From Conoideocrella luteorostrata (lineage: Eukaryota; Ascomycota; Sordariomycetes; Hypocreales; Clavicipitaceae): a stretch of DNA of 64,000 nt. The position numbers were made by a program, and so were the translations under genes. Every line of letters begins with the position of its first letter. Position 1 is the first letter of the stretch. The stretch lies in assembly GCA_032433595.1 (NCBI GenBank), contig JASWJB010000018.1:62001-126000 (forward strand), given 5' to 3'. The notes under the pieces were generated by a model. It saw nothing but the letters and a program-made list of their open reading frames with translations, searched no databases and was not told the origin of the DNA. Positions 10,412 to 23,275 of the stretch are shown here, piece by piece.

Positions 10412-11764
10412 TTACAACTTCGGTCGGGTAGCTGTCTTTTCCAGATCAGCAATAACATCATCCACCGACAGAACCGAGTCAAGGGCCATGCCGTATCCGG
10501 CTTGAAACCCTGTCCCGCCAGCACCATAATTATGAACAAGCACCCGTTCAGAGCCCTCCACCAATATCGCGTCTCTCTCAACTCGGGCGCCGCCTTCCCT
10601 CGAGGGCCGGGCGCCCGAAAAGGCCGCCAAAATTTCGCAAGGGCCATCTCGAAGTTCACGAGGACAAAGGCCCTGAGTCCGACTTACTATCGAGTCCGTT
10701 TCATGGCCGTATGTTGAAGGGTCGCTGCGAGAAAACAGATAATGATATGGATTAGCGACATGGAAAGAAGAGTGAATATTCCTGACGGACTGACACGCAC
10801 CTTCTCCCTTTTTGCATATATCCGCCCAAAATTACGTTCCCATTCGATTGTGGTCGTGGAATGATGTATGTCTCGTAGTCGCGGCCATGGCGCATGACAT
10901 TTCTTGTCATCGCGGGAGCTCGTGCGAGGACGACCTGCCCCCTCGTTGGATAGCACTTGCTGTCCTCTACCCCAGGCAACGTCCTGGCCTCGTTGCCTGT
11001 GCAGTTGAATGCTATCTTCGTGTGAGGGCTAGAGTAAGCGGCTTGGATGTTGGGAATCCGCTGGCGGATGAAACGGACCCCGTAATGGTCCTTTAACAGA
11101 GAATACAGATATTGAAGATGCTTGGGCGCATTGACTGTGACGGAGGTGCAGGTAAATCCGTACTCGACGCCTTGGGGCAAGTCTTGCTTCGGAATGGGTT
11201 TGAACTGCACATGGTCAGCGGCGTTGACAGTTGAACCGAACGTGGCCTAGATTGGATACACACGTCTTCGAGATAGCCTGAAATGGCTTTGATCTTCTCA
11301 TGCGGCACATTCGCATCCCAGTACTCCACTGAATGGGTTCGGCTCACAAATGATTCCTGGCCATTGCGAGAAGCTAAGTCCGTGAGATGAGCGTAGCCCA
11401 GCTTATCCCACCGAAGAGCGTTCTTGTCGCTCCCTGAAATGCCAGAAAAATTGCACCCCGCCCTGCATTCGACGACGAAGAAGACAAAAGTCAGACAATT
11501 GCTATACACTGGAAATGAAATGGCTTATGCACTCTTACCATGGTGACGTATAGGACGGTGAAGTGTCGCCGGGCAGATACTCTGCGACAATTGTTACGTA
11601 GGGTCCGAGGCCTCGCTTGGCAAGGACGAGGGCGACATCTAGACCAATGATGCCCGCACTGAGTTGTAGCTGGTCAGTAGTTGCGGGTTCGAATACATAT
11701 CACGCGTGTGAGCTGCCGCTACTCACCCAATAATGACAATCGTTTCTGCCGAGAGGGATGCCAT
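10412..11764 (-). CDS. D-amino-acid oxidase (DAAO)
   Basis: Five exons predicted: 11764-11727, 11658-11539, 11462-11264, 11204-10801 and 10724-10412, 357 residues. Introns of 59-76 nt have good GT-AG ends. The N-terminus carries the FAD dinucleotide fold (TIVIIGAGIIGLDVAL, GxGxxG at 13-18). The family signature VHNYGAGGTGFQAGYGMA lies at 317-334, and YIIPRP carries the expected substrate-binding Tyr/Arg region. The enzyme oxidises D-amino acids to keto acids, releasing ammonia and peroxide, normally in peroxisomes. The last three residues are PKL, a weak match to the peroxisomal PTS1 signal. The alternative is the related D-aspartate oxidase; substrate choice cannot be read here. Confidence 0.93.
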
Positions 11765-12843
11765 CACAGCGGCTGATTTTAGCCCGAAAGAGATTCGTAA
11801 CGGTTAGTTACACCGTCTAATCTGCGTCAATCGACAGTCAGTGTAGTAACTATGAAGTTTAGATTGGATTTTAAAAACCCCAGCATCGTCATCGTTCGTG
11901 ATCCAGCCGAAGCAGCCCGCAGCGGAGTTGCATGTCCGCGCCGATACCGGTTGACCGCTTGGCTTCGGTGGGACCAGTAAATCTAAAAGTGCTGAACTTG
12001 TGCTTGAGCTCCGTTAATCCATTCCGCATTTGGCGCCGTGATTGCATCCCCTCGTCGAACACAACTGTTTGACTAGACTTACATAATTTTACGCCATATA
12101 CATCCCATTATTTAGTGTCGCGCCACACATTAACTTGCTGTCTCCCAAACGGCCTAGGCGCCACGTCAAAGTCGAGCCTCGTGGTGTGTCAAGCAGTACG
12201 CAAAACAGCCAAGCATCGGGGTAGGAGTCAATCCATCCCGGCGAGCCCTGGATGCTTCTCATTTATGTCTTGCTACGAAGCTGGAGTTGATTCAGCCAGC
12301 AGTGGGCAGTCACAATAGTATACTTATAGCCGGAGACGCGACTGGGTGCATGGGGAAAACGATTGTCTTTTCGTCGCCCAAGTCAAGCAGGCTATTATCA
12401 TAATCATGAGGGGTATATATATACGAATATATTATTAGCCTCCGGGTGCCATTATAAGTACGGGCATACTAAGTCACGTCATTCATTAGAGCAGCGAAGG
12501 GGCATTTTTACAAAGACTCATTGATAGGATGCTGATAAAATGGAGGGCTCGAAACTGCGTTCACATCCATTAATACAAGAAATCCCGGGTGCTTGGCCCA
12601 AGCCAAAACTTCTCCGCAGCTGATACTGGGTGTCATTGGTATGTCGACCACTAATTACCTCGTTCCACAGTATACGTGATTATGTGGACAAAGAAGTGCT
12701 GTAATTACAACCCAAGCTTTCCTTTACAATAAAACTGTCATACAAAGCTCTACGCTACATCCTTATACTCCAACACGACTGCGGGTTCAAACGAACAAAA
12801 TGTTCCCACTTAAATAGGTAGTCACCATTCAGTTAAATTGCCA
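11765..12843. other. Intergenic, nothing recognised
   Basis: About 1.1 kb upstream of the DAAO start and downstream of the DUF2306-like gene. Short frames only. AT-rich patches near 12400-12480 show no clear element. Confidence 0.6.
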
Positions 12844-14067
12844 TCACACTCTTGTCACAGCTGACCTTGACGCCGACATTACAGAGTCATTTGAGACTGA
12901 AGGCGCCACAGCAGCAACATCCTTCTTGTCATTAGCAGGCGTCCAGATAGCCGCATCGCCAATACGATCAGTAGTAAGACCTGCTCGACCTGCGTTACTA
13001 AACCCAGCTTCAAGTTGTCGCTGGTAGGAAACATTTCGTAACCGATCGGCTTCGGCTGGCGTGAGATGTAACTAGTACTACAGGTTAGCCCCGTATTTAC
13101 GATGGACACCGAACATCATTTCAACTTACATATACTTCAACCCCAATGGCATGCAATGCCAATGCAAGCCAGAGAGCCATTCCGAAGTTGGACCGCAAAG
13201 CAGCGCCGATGTTTTCTGCGGAACGCGCGTTCATATTTGCTGGGACAGCGACCCAGGCTGACGTCGACCGGCACTCTGGATACTTTGCGATGAGACTCTC
13301 TGTGGTATTGTAAAAACTGGCAAGTTCGTCGCATTGAAAGGCCTCGTAATACGTGCTCGTGCCTTTGGAGGAAATAATTTGGGCCGTTATAAATGTTATC
13401 AGCCGAGTGGTTATGATGGATCCGCTCTAGAAGAGCATTCCAGGTTAGCAAGCCGCAAGTGACAACACACCATCCACCAAGGGGGGAAGGAAGTACATAC
13501 GTAGAACCATGCTCGTAGCATCCATGCGCGATGCTGTTCGAGCTGTAACATTTTCACGTTGTAAAGAGAAATAGCCAGTGAGATAAGAAACATGATGGCT
13601 AAAAGACCAACAGCCGTTTGAACCTCGATGCCGCCTCCAAAGGCGATCCGGCCGATCATCAACCCGCCAGCCGTTCCCGCCACGCTGAGCAGCAGGACAA
13701 TGTAACCGTTGATGCGATGGAACAAAATGGCTTTGTACCGGATGAAAGGTACAAACTGGAAACATACCAGGAAGCCAGCAGGAATAATAGTGTATAAGTG
13801 CATTTTAATGCCGATTTTGTAGACGTCCTTCGTGTTATATTTCCAGCACTCTCCAGGCGCCGCGTGGTTCATGGTACTAGCATCGGGGGAGCAGTAAACG
13901 CCGTCGTAATTGAGGTACATAAACCGGGCGAGACAGAACCCCATCATGGCGCCACTAAATATGAACCATAAGATGAAATTGTAGCCTTTACTAAAGCCAA
14001 TAGGGTTGTACAGACCGCGCATCGAGGCGACGAACTTGTTGGCGGGCGGCTTTGATGGGACCGCCAT
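12844..14067 (-). CDS. Multi-spanning membrane protein (DUF2306-like)
   Basis: Three exons predicted: 14067-13501, 13426-13130 and 13071-12844, 363 residues, introns of 74 and 58 nt, all phase 0. At least six hydrophobic spans are visible: FILWFIFSGAMMGFCLA, IIPAGFLVCFQFV, GYIVLLLSVAGTAGGLMIG, TAVGLLAIMFLISLAISLY, RLITFITAQII and FGMALWLALALHAIG. The HRINGYIVLLL and EQHRAWMLRAWFY motifs, both with histidines next to membrane spans, are typical of the DUF2306 family found in fungi and bacteria, whose function is not established. Histidines so placed could bind heme, as in cytochrome-b561-like proteins, but that is inference. The C-terminal 75 residues are hydrophilic and probably face one compartment. 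Confidence 0.8.
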
Positions 14068-14447
14068 TATGTGTGTAGTATTGGAGATGAAGAAAACAAT
14101 GAAGAAAAGGGCTAAAAGGAGATACTGATGAAAGGGAATGAGGAATGTCTAGCAGTTCAAAGTAAACGGCGGAGGAGAGTCGACTTTATAAACTACCACA
14201 AAAGCTGATTTCTGTCGCGCCAGAGACAATTATATCTATGCATAACTACACAAGTGCGTTGCCAGTCTCAAGTCCCGCGCAAGATGCTTCCGAATTGGCA
14301 TATGAGCATTGCGACGTATTTGCGGGCTATCGTGCGATTACGAGGCTAGTCATCAACACATCTTCAAGGCTGCAAGCCATTTGCTTCGAAATAAGCTGTT
14401 GGCGGGCAGTCTATGACGTGCCAGGCTGCAACTTGGCGATCCACGCC

Positions 14448-14660
14448 CTTCCAATAGTAGAAGAATATGCGCTATCCAATCAGACACAATGTAGTCCGGA
14501 CCTCCATCTAATAGTGTGACGTGCTACACAGCCTCACCGCTTGAAGTCATCCACGTGGCTTACTATATATTTGAATGCCACGACTCTCAAGACGCAACTA
14601 AAAGTACGAGAAAAACGACGGACTTCCCAATTGAGAAGAATATGCGCCGTCCAATCAGAC
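14448..14660 (+). repeat. Diverged direct repeat pair
   Basis: Two copies of a roughly 37-base sequence, at 14448-14484 and 14623-14660, share AGAAGAATATGCGC and TCCAATCAGAC with a few differences between. Copies are 175 bases apart. No coding content. Confidence 0.6.
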
Positions 14661-16429
14661 GCGTCCCCCCCTGCGGCTAGATACGGGGGGATAAGACGTC
14701 AGCCATTCGTTCGCCCCACGTAATGATCGGGCAAGTAAACATTCCGTATGACCTAACCCAGGCTGGGGAGACTTTTAAAGGGTGTTGTTTTTCGTAATTT
14801 CTCGGCATAGTATGGTATAGTACGGGGTAGGTGGCGGTGTTCTCAACAGCAATTTAGTGAGTTCGAAGTTCTTACCGTAGCACTTGATGAGACAATCCCC
14901 TCCTGGACTTATGTATACTGTCACCAAAGTAGCACAGACTGGAGGCCACTTTTTTGTACTTCATACGTCACCGTGGACTGTACAGCATTTCGGCCCCAGT
15001 GGCCGCCAGATCGCGCAATTCCAGACATATGTCTTCATATCCAGGCCCGTTTGCCGCGACATTCCTCGTTCAATACGGCGAGATAATAGTGCATGGTTTT
15101 GGGCTTGCCAGCGGGCAATATCTAGCCTGGGGAACGTTAGGTACTATGTATCGAGTCTGGGGATGAGAGCTGCAATACCGGGTTCAAGATTGTGGGCGCA
15201 GTAACGCAATGACCTCTATGCTCTCGCCGCTGCCACACTATATTCATTGAACTGCATTTGACAAATGCAAAGCAGTTAGGGACTTTGTGGATGATGTCCT
15301 ACCAGATGCATACCTTGCTTAGCAAGCTCACCGTGTCCGGATTATTGACAGATACCAATTGCGATGACTTGCCAACACAGTGAATTGCCCCTTAGTGACG
15401 ACTTGACTCTGCTAACAAGGGCCGAAGTGCTGATTTCGCAGCATAATTAACATTCGGTTCGGGGGTTTCTTGTGATTTACTACTCAATCACCTGATAATA
15501 AAGTTTAATTAAGATGCTCTTCGATTACTCCGAGGTAGTACTATAGGACCCGATGGCCGGCCAGATTCTGAAAACTGGTCATGGTATGTTTATACAAGCA
15601 TGTTCAGATGCCGCGCAGCTGTGTGCCGTGACCTGGGTTACCCCTTCATCAGTTGCACAACGAAAAATTTGCCAGAGCCACCAAGATTCGCGCTTTCGAG
15701 CGGTTCAGTTGAAAACATAGTTATAGCGGTTCCAGAAGCAATGAGTTCCCAACCGGAAATTACCTTCCTACAAGTAAGTATGCAAAAGACGGCTTCACCA
15801 AAGCACCACATATCAACACAGAATAAAGTCGCCTTCCTCTGCCGATGTGAGCACAATAGGTCCGGAGACAAAAAAAAAAATAACAGCTGTAGATACGCCT
15901 AACGACTCTCCCCTCTTTGTGGGCTCCATTCACAGAACTTGATCCACCATACTTTTTTGAGAGGAGGAGGAGTAGGGGTGGGGACTAGATGAGAATATTC
16001 TATGCCAAGACGGTACAGAGTACGGAGTATGCGGGCTTCGCGTTCCGATGAGCGAATCCCTCGTTAGTTAGTTACCCATGAAGGTCAACGGGGTGAGAAT
16101 CTGCGATGCAATCTCCGCTCCCCGTCAGCCAAGTTGCCCCGACTAAGACGATCCCTTAAGTCTCTGTGCTCAGAACTTTACGTTGCAATCGACGGATCTT
16201 TGTCGGTTTGCCTCATCATGAATTCACTGATTCACTCGCGCCACAGCATTTATGATGCATGTCTGGGCTAGATGTCTTGTAATTACCACCCCGTTGGACG
16301 TTCACGCTTGTTCACGTATGGGTAGCATATCGGAGAGCCTACGGCCTAACAAAAGTGAGGAGATAGAAAACTACATTGGGTGAGAAATGCTATCGAATAA
16401 TGAACTTCGCGCTTGATGGTCACGGGCTC

Positions 16430-16900
16430 TACAGCAGGGAGATGATCACTTGCTCATTGCCTGGCAAGCCCATCGGACCATTTAGTGCGTTGTTCGTGCT
16501 AAACAACACAAACGAAATGCCATTGGGGACAAAGGCGACTCTTGCGCCACTGTAGCCCAGGATGTTCTTTGTAGTTTCATATTAGCTGTCATGGGTGGTA
16601 TTGTTCACAGCGTACTATGTTTCACATATCCCAAAACTAACCAACACGAAAGGTAGAGGAATTCCAGCGTTCCACTTCTCGTCGTAATTAGTCAGGTCGC
16701 CCTACTAGTCACCTTGGACGCCGCCGCCGACGATTTTAATGATTTGAAGGGATACTGGGCCAAATTGCTCGTGCTTGGGTGGACAGGTCAACCATTGGTG
16801 GGAAAGGACCCTTGCTTGTGCATCATGGGCTTTTAATTAAGCTTGCAGAGGCCCCCAAATAACATTGTAAGGGCCGAAATGCTAGAAATGCCTACCTACG
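16430..16900 (-). pseudogene. Unidentified decayed coding patch
   Basis: On the minus strand, protein-like pieces follow each other: FGPYNVIWGPLQA, PPKHEQFGPVSLQIIKIVGG, NYDEKWNAGIPLPFV, then NILGYSGARVAFVPNGISFV and ALNGPMGLPGNEQVI. They are broken by stops and by what may be one intron. The composition looks like a former gene rather than chance. I do not recognise the family. Confidence 0.35.
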
Positions 16901-18344
16901 TCAGGCGAGCCAAGTTTCGTGGGGTTTTGGTCTACCTCCGCTTTTCGCTTTCAATATTTCCTACTAGGCTTAGTTGGACAGATTGGCGGATGGCAGTGAG
17001 TGTTTGCGACGCTTGGGACGGACGACCCGTCCCACGAACTTCGTCAAGACCTGTGTTCAACAAAGAGCCTGCAACGTCCGTGTCATATTTTTTGCATCCG
17101 GCCCGACAAACTGTGCAAGTATTTGTATGTACATCGACCAATGGAGAAAGAGGTGGATGCGTTAGAGAGCCGTACTGGGTATCAGTCTGTTATCTTACCT
17201 TGACACACAGCAATTGATCCAAGCAAGATGGCTTGATGTGATGGGTATTATATTCCGGGACATAGGTGACGAGCAATTCAGCCGCTCGACAAGTAGATAC
17301 AACTGGCGCATGTGGCGCGGGCCTAACTAGCTGGAGGACGATGAAAATGTCGGTAAGGGGACGGTAGGGAACCGTTAGATTTCCGGATGATCTGTGACCC
17401 ATAGGCCACGGCAAGTGGTGGACTCCTGGGATTTTGAAGCTAGTTAGGTATGACTCCATACGCTTTGGCCGACTTCCTCCGTAGCCCTGGTGTCTTAGTT
17501 TCTCCATAGCACATGGTGGAAGCGGATCCATCGCGCTGCCCACAACCCGTAACGGAATGTTCGCCCACCCGGATGTGACCACCCCCGTCCAAGTCATTCA
17601 TTCAGCCGTTGGAAATTGACGACATGCTTACAGGTACGGTCAGTTGGCCGATCATGAGTCTCAAGCCGGTTTTTCTTCTCGGCCGAGTTCCCAAAGTGAT
17701 GCTTCAGTTGCCGAAGATGGCGAGGTACTCAGCGGCACTACGACTCGCGCGGTGTGGACTACACAATCTGCAATAACACGCGATTAAGCAGGAGTGTTTA
17801 CAAGCAAGCCCTCTCAGAGATAAGAGCTGGGAGTTCTAGCTCTGACATTGTTACGCATGACTATTAAGCCTCATTCTATGGAGTAAAATACTAGCATGCC
17901 ATGGGCGCCTCAAATGGCAACGGAAATCAATCTAACCGGTTGGACTCGATGGCCGCAACAAGGTGAATGCCCCTGTCGGCACATTTCACTTAGCTTCAAT
18001 TGCTTGCTTGTCTTTATTCTTCCGTGCGAAATCCAGGCCAGCTAGCTCCATGAGGCTTTGTTTGCACTAAGATCCGCTTTTCCCACAGGCCCAGCCCAAG
18101 TATGGAGTATTCCGACGGCTGTTTGTTACTTTATAACGGGGTCACCCATATGTCTGAAGGTTGTCTGGCTTCGCCGTATCTTGAAGGTCTCAACATGGAG
18201 ACATGGTGGCGGTTTATCGAGCAAGTTACATTTCGTGCTCAATTTCCTGGGACTTTTTCGCTCCGGCTCCATGAACCAACACTACTGACCTGGTAGCATA
18301 CAAAGTCGTCAGACGGTGCCAATCACTTATCGGAAACCACGACC

Positions 18345-19979
18345 ATGCTGCACGTTATCATTGTTGGGGCTGGCATCGCAGGGCTCGCGGCGGCTACATC
18401 TCTTCGACGAGCCGGACATTGCGTTCACGTGTACGAAAGGTCGTCGATGAACAACGAGATAGGCGCCGCCATTCACGTTCCGCCGAACGCAGCGAGATTT
18501 ATGACGGCTTGGGGGGTGGATCCTATTAAATGGCGCTGGGTCAAGCAACGTCGTGTCCATGATATTGATCCTTTCACATTAGAACCCAAAGTTGCGTTGT
18601 CAGATGAAAACACAGCAACTTCCATTGGTGGCGTTCCCCACTGGCTATCCCACCGTGTTGACCTACACAATGCACTGAAATGGATGGCAACTAGGCCAGA
18701 TGGTCCTGGCAGTCCAGTTAATATCCACCTGAAGTCTCCCGTCAGGCAATATGTACGTTTCAATGGAGATCCCGAAAACCGTTGCTTGGTTCCAAGGCGG
18801 AGGACTAGCTAACATGGCGTTCGAGCAGAACCCGTCAAAACCATCAATAACGCTCAGCGACGGGCAAGAAGTCTGTGGCGACCTTGTTATTGCTGCTGAT
18901 GGCGTCCACTCAATTGCGCCGGCAGCCATTCTTGGCCGCGAGAGCGAACCAGTTCAACCCGTATATTCGAATTACTGCTACCGATTTCTCATCCCCGTTG
19001 ACCGACTAGAGGCGGATCCCGAGACCAGGTTCTTCATAGACGGTCGTGACGGTTGGACAAGACTGTTCGCAGATAACGATAAACAGCGGAAATTAGTAGT
19101 ATACCCTTGTCGAGAGTAGGTCATTTTGCATAATTATCGGCATTGGCACGGCTTTACTAACTGGTTTGAAGTAACACAATGTTTAATTTCGCTGGTTTGT
19201 TTTATGAAGAGAAAACTGAGTCAGAAAAGTTAGAAAGTGTGTGGAAGAATCTGAGAGCCCAAATATTTGAACCACTTAGCTGACCCATTCTAGACTGGCA
19301 CGCCGAGGTCGATGTCGGCCATGTTATTGACAGGTTCGACGGCTACGATCCCAGGCTTCTCAAAGTCATCAGCAAGGCGACAACTGTCAAGCGGTGGCCA
19401 TTGCTGTACCGTAACCCCTTACCTACCTGGAACAAAGGTCGCATGACCTTGGCAGGAGATGCTGCTCACCCCATGTTGCCTCGTAAGTCAGAAGAATACG
19501 GATTATATATGCAGTCAAAGTATGCAGTCAGAGTTGAACTAATCCCGCGCATAGATCAAGGCCAAGGCGGTGCGCAAAGCTTGGAAGACGGCCTGGCTCT
19601 AGGCATCATTCTCTGTGGCGCTAAAACGCCAGACGAGATCGAAGAGCGGCTAGATATTTACTACAACACGCGACACAAGCGGGTCAGTACGATCCAAATC
19701 CTCAGCAACATTGGCGCAGACCAAACAAGTCTCGTGAGCGACGAGCTACGTCAATACATGAGCGATGATGAGATTCCTCGTAAGTCCGTCCAGAATGCAC
19801 CGGCGCAGATGATGACATTAACAAACACGACAGGAGACTTTTCCTCGATTGTGCGTCATAATTTTGGGTTTGATGTCGTGCGAACCACGGTGGAAGTTAT
19901 GAAGGAATACGACCCGTCGTTTGAGCTTCCAGATGACTTCTTTGAGAGTCCAGTTGTTGGTGTACCGGGGAGGCTTTAA
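18345..19979 (+). CDS. FAD-dependent aromatic hydroxylase-like monooxygenase
   Basis: Six exons predicted: 18345-18752, 18829-19115, 19172-19236, 19294-19482, 19555-19779 and 19834-19979, 439 residues. Introns are 54-76 nt, and the joins recreate conserved residues, for example MLPHQGQGGAQS across intron 4. The three marks of class A flavin monooxygenases are present: VGAGIAGLAAA (GxGxxG, 8-13), the DG motif GDLVIAADGVHS (DG 160-161) and the GD motif LAGDAAHPMLP (308-317). This group includes salicylate hydroxylase and 6-hydroxynicotinate monooxygenase. It uses NAD(P)H and oxygen to hydroxylate, sometimes with decarboxylation, small aromatic acids. The true substrate is unknown. Its 3' end converges on that of the Zn2Cys6 gene, with 257 bases between them. 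Confidence 0.92.
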
Positions 19980-20236
19980 AAATTAGCGCGCATAAGCATG
20001 AATAGCGACGTTTGCAACAAATTGACGTATAAGTCTAAGCGATCTGCGACTACTGTAATTGCCCGATTTCGGAGACGATCTAACTCGATCTCATTATACC
20101 CATTGCACGTATCATCTTACCTTGAGACTGTTTGCTCGTAAGCAATACCTTGCACACAGCGAAACAACGCTCTCGTCTATCCTGGCCACCAAACCTAATC
20201 CAACTAGAGAGGTCGCCAACAATATACCATTGTTCT

Positions 20237-22452
20237 TTATCTTGACTCCGGCAGAACTGCGGTGGCCCAACTCCAAGAACCATCATTGCCATCTTGCACG
20301 CTGAACAGATTTGCCTGCAAGATGTCGAGTGCAGGGCCTGACCCGCCATGCATGTTGGCCTCGTTCAACACATGGACTGTCCGCTCGTAAAACTCCCCAA
20401 TAATAAGGCGGATCTCAATGTAATTGTCTGAATCAGGTATGAATTCAACGACCCGATCGAATAGTTGGATCGCCTTAGCAGACAAGACCTCATCGGCGGA
20501 GGCGCTGGGGTGGCCAGGGTTAACAAAGATATTTGTTAGGAGAATCATCATGCCTGAGAAGTTAGGACAGCAGCATTGCCTGCAGCAGCTTCAAGTCAGC
20601 ATTGAAACATCTTCTGGATGTTCGCGGAACAATACATACCATATCAGACACTCCGTGGGCGTACACTCTCCGAACATTCTAAGGCACCCTCGACTGACAT
20701 CCACAAGCTTGTACCAGCTCCCTGGCAAAATCATGACCTGCTTCTCTGGAAGCCCATCCAACTGTTCAGGGTAGTTCCCCAGGGTCAAATCCTTGATGGC
20801 TCCCCGGTCACCAGACCGTATCGCTTGGACCCAGTTCGCATCGTGGGAGTAAATGCCGTAAGTCATGACCAAAACTAGCAGATACGTATGGTACATCTTT
20901 GTCATCTGAATTTGTCCGATATCGCCAATCGAGCTGTCTACGTTGCCGATGCGGAAGGCCGTAGGAATGCTGTTGTACCAGTGGCTGAGCATGCGGTCGA
21001 GCTGCTGCACACGGGCTTGTCGCACCTGGCGGGACGTCTTGCCGGCGCTGTTAGAGTAGAGTTGCTCGTAGACTTTGCCTTGGATTTGAGCGAGGTGGAT
21101 CATGGAGCGGTGGTAATGGAAAGAAGAGGAGCGGTCATGGGTGAATAACACACCGATATCGTCTTGAGGGGACGCTGGGGGAATTTCGATGTCGATATCA
21201 GTGTCTACTTGAACGGAAGGTACCTGGATGCGCAGTGAAATGTCCTGTCGGAATTGTGTTAGGGGTTTCGTAGTTATTACACGAATGAACGTGGAGAGGT
21301 TGGCGCTTCAAACCTTGTCTAGTATGTATGCTACCCAGAATAATCGCTGTCGTCTTAAATTCTCCTCAGGAGAGTAGTATCGCTCATGTAGCTTAGAGTT
21401 CAACCGCATTCTGTGTGCCAGTCGTATGGCCGTTCCAATTATGACACTTGCCGGACTGGCATCGCTGCTGTTTTGAAAGAGTATTACGATCCCCAGTAAG
21501 ACTTGTATACCTAATAGATCTTTATCCCTAGTAACCAAATCAGACACCACTGATTGCGCATTCTTGAGGAAGAAATTTGCGCGATGGTGCCGATCTGTGC
21601 CTTCGCTTCCAAGTAGGATCCCTGGGGTAGGTGATCTTAGCGCTATCGCCAGGACGACCTGGATGGCCGCCCAGGCAGCTTTGTGGTGGGTAGAAGGATC
21701 GATATACCATTGTTCAAGCATATGCATGAAAGACGACTTTTCGAATAGCGGTATAATGGGACTAAATGTTTCAAAGTAGTGTTCTACCACGGGCATGATG
21801 TCCGCTAAGGGTGGTAAGGGCAGTTCATCCTTTGGAGTGAAGTCCACGTCCAAGGAGACCCCTGGTCCAGAATCAAGGGGCATGGGATCTCTTGGCATGA
21901 ATAGTACGTTTGAATCGACATCGCCCAGGCGTATGGCATTATCTCCGATGTCAACTTGCGATGAGGCGGAATGCGACCATGAGCCTGGTGCGTGGATTGG
22001 CAGGGCGGTGGCTTGTAAGCCGATGAGTTGGTCTAACTGCCTCTCTATTCTGGCGAGGCGCTCTTCCGTTTTGTCGCCATTGGTACTTCTACGAAATTTA
22101 GCTGCATATCAGAAAGAAATGAAAAAGGGAAAAGGATGGTTATATTTGACGATAAAGAAGAATGAGAGACCTACTTTGCTGGTTGTTGAACAGCTTTCAC
22201 CTTCGCAGCCTGTTCCGTCCTCCGCCTGGGCTTGCCGCTCGTACACACTGCCTTGTACAAAATACAATTGGAGCAAGCCGGCTGCAGCATGTCGCATTTG
22301 ATCTTTTTGGTGAAGCACAAGTCACAAGCTGCGCCGCTTTAGAATGACAGTCTGGAGTAGAGAGAGATACAGAGTATGAGGTCTAGGGATGTGAACCCAC
22401 CTTTGCGACGGCCAAGTCGTGAGAGTCCACGCTCGTCCATACGGGCTGTCAT
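20237..22452 (-). CDS. Zn2Cys6 transcription factor with fungal-specific TF domain
   Basis: Five exons predicted: 22452-22401, 22328-22175, 22088-21314, 21244-20640 and 20579-20237, 642 residues. The zinc cluster is assembled across intron 1: C19-DLC22-x6-C29-x6-C36-SNC39-x6-C46. An Arg/Lys-rich linker and a short coiled-coil-like stretch (EERLARIERQLDQLIGLQ) follow. The central region is the usual fungal TF regulatory domain, with HYFETFSPIIPLFEKSSF, LFWVAYILDKDISLR and FHYHRSMIHLAQIQGKVYEQLYS. Intron 2 (86 nt) has two possible acceptors; the CGTAG at 22089 keeps the frame. Such regulators bind CGG-containing DNA in the nucleus. Lying between the monooxygenase and the amine oxidase, it may control either; this is inference. 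Confidence 0.9.
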
Positions 22453-23275
22453 AGCGATTCTATCGGGATGGTGACTGGTACGGCAAATTGTTCTGAGATG
22501 GGTTTTGTAGGGCATCCATGTATGTATTTCGTATATGCAGAGAGACAAAAGGGGAAAATGAAAGGGCCTATGGTGCAGGCTCGGCTTGTTGGATTTGCTC
22601 TGATGTGGAGGATGACAAATTCACGGATGACTGTCCGCATCGCGCCATGCGGGCATGTGGATGGCCCACTTTTAATTCTCCGGGACAAGTCGAAATGCCT
22701 TTTCTGACTATTATCTTTCTTCTTTTTTACCACTTTGGGGGGTGAAACGTTTTATGCTTTACGAAAAGAATACGAAGCTCTTGAGGGTCTGAAATGTTCC
22801 CTGTTGGATTTTAATAGATTATTTTAGATCCTTTGGGATGCTTTGGAGTACCGTTTACTTATATCCGAAGTGTGGCGGGTTGCATGCGTTGCGTCAGTCA
22901 CCGTTTATAGCTGAGCGCTCCTCTACCCAGATTACCTAGGGGAGCATGTAAAGACAATCGTATTAGCAGCAAAGACCTTAAGGCTTTAAACTATCGTATA
23001 TAATACATTTCAGGATAAGTGTGTCTGGTGTTGCATGGGAGATGCAAGATACATTGTTATACTTCTCCTTCGTGGCAATACCCTTGCGTGCCTTCTCCCA
23101 GTCATGGCCACATATGCGTTGATGACCAAAAGTGGACTTGATTCAGAAACACCAAGCAATCTGATGCGTTGTGAAATCCAACCAATATTTTTTTACCGTC
23201 TCTGACATGACGAAAGGCTGCTTCATCTCGTTGAGTACACTGTGTAGCTTAGCCGCGTGAGTAGACGAGTCCATC
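22453..23275. other. Spacer upstream of Zn2Cys6 gene
   Basis: Between the start of the regulator and the 3' end of the amine oxidase. No gene recognised. Confidence 0.6.

Larger units (their letters stand above)
14068..18344. other. 4.3-kb gene-poor region
   Basis: No intact gene recognised on either strand. It contains a diverged direct repeat at 14448-14484 and 14623-14660, an A-run at 15871-15880, a TACGGAGTA motif near 16021, and one decayed coding patch at about 16430-16900. The rest looks like ordinary or degraded spacer. Confidence 0.55.

Noticed and set aside
10680..10690. GTAAGT as an intron donor in the last D-amino-acid oxidase exon
   Set aside because: The nearest acceptor would leave a 15-nt intron, and the sequence reads on in frame through DSIVSRTQGLCPREL, as expected.
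11680..11695. GGTTCGAATAC, like a tRNA T-arm
   Set aside because: It lies inside an intron of the D-amino-acid oxidase gene, and no acceptor or anticodon stem can be built around it.
17190..17597. 135-codon minus-strand frame
   Set aside because: No domain, no signal, and unconnected with the decayed patch nearby.
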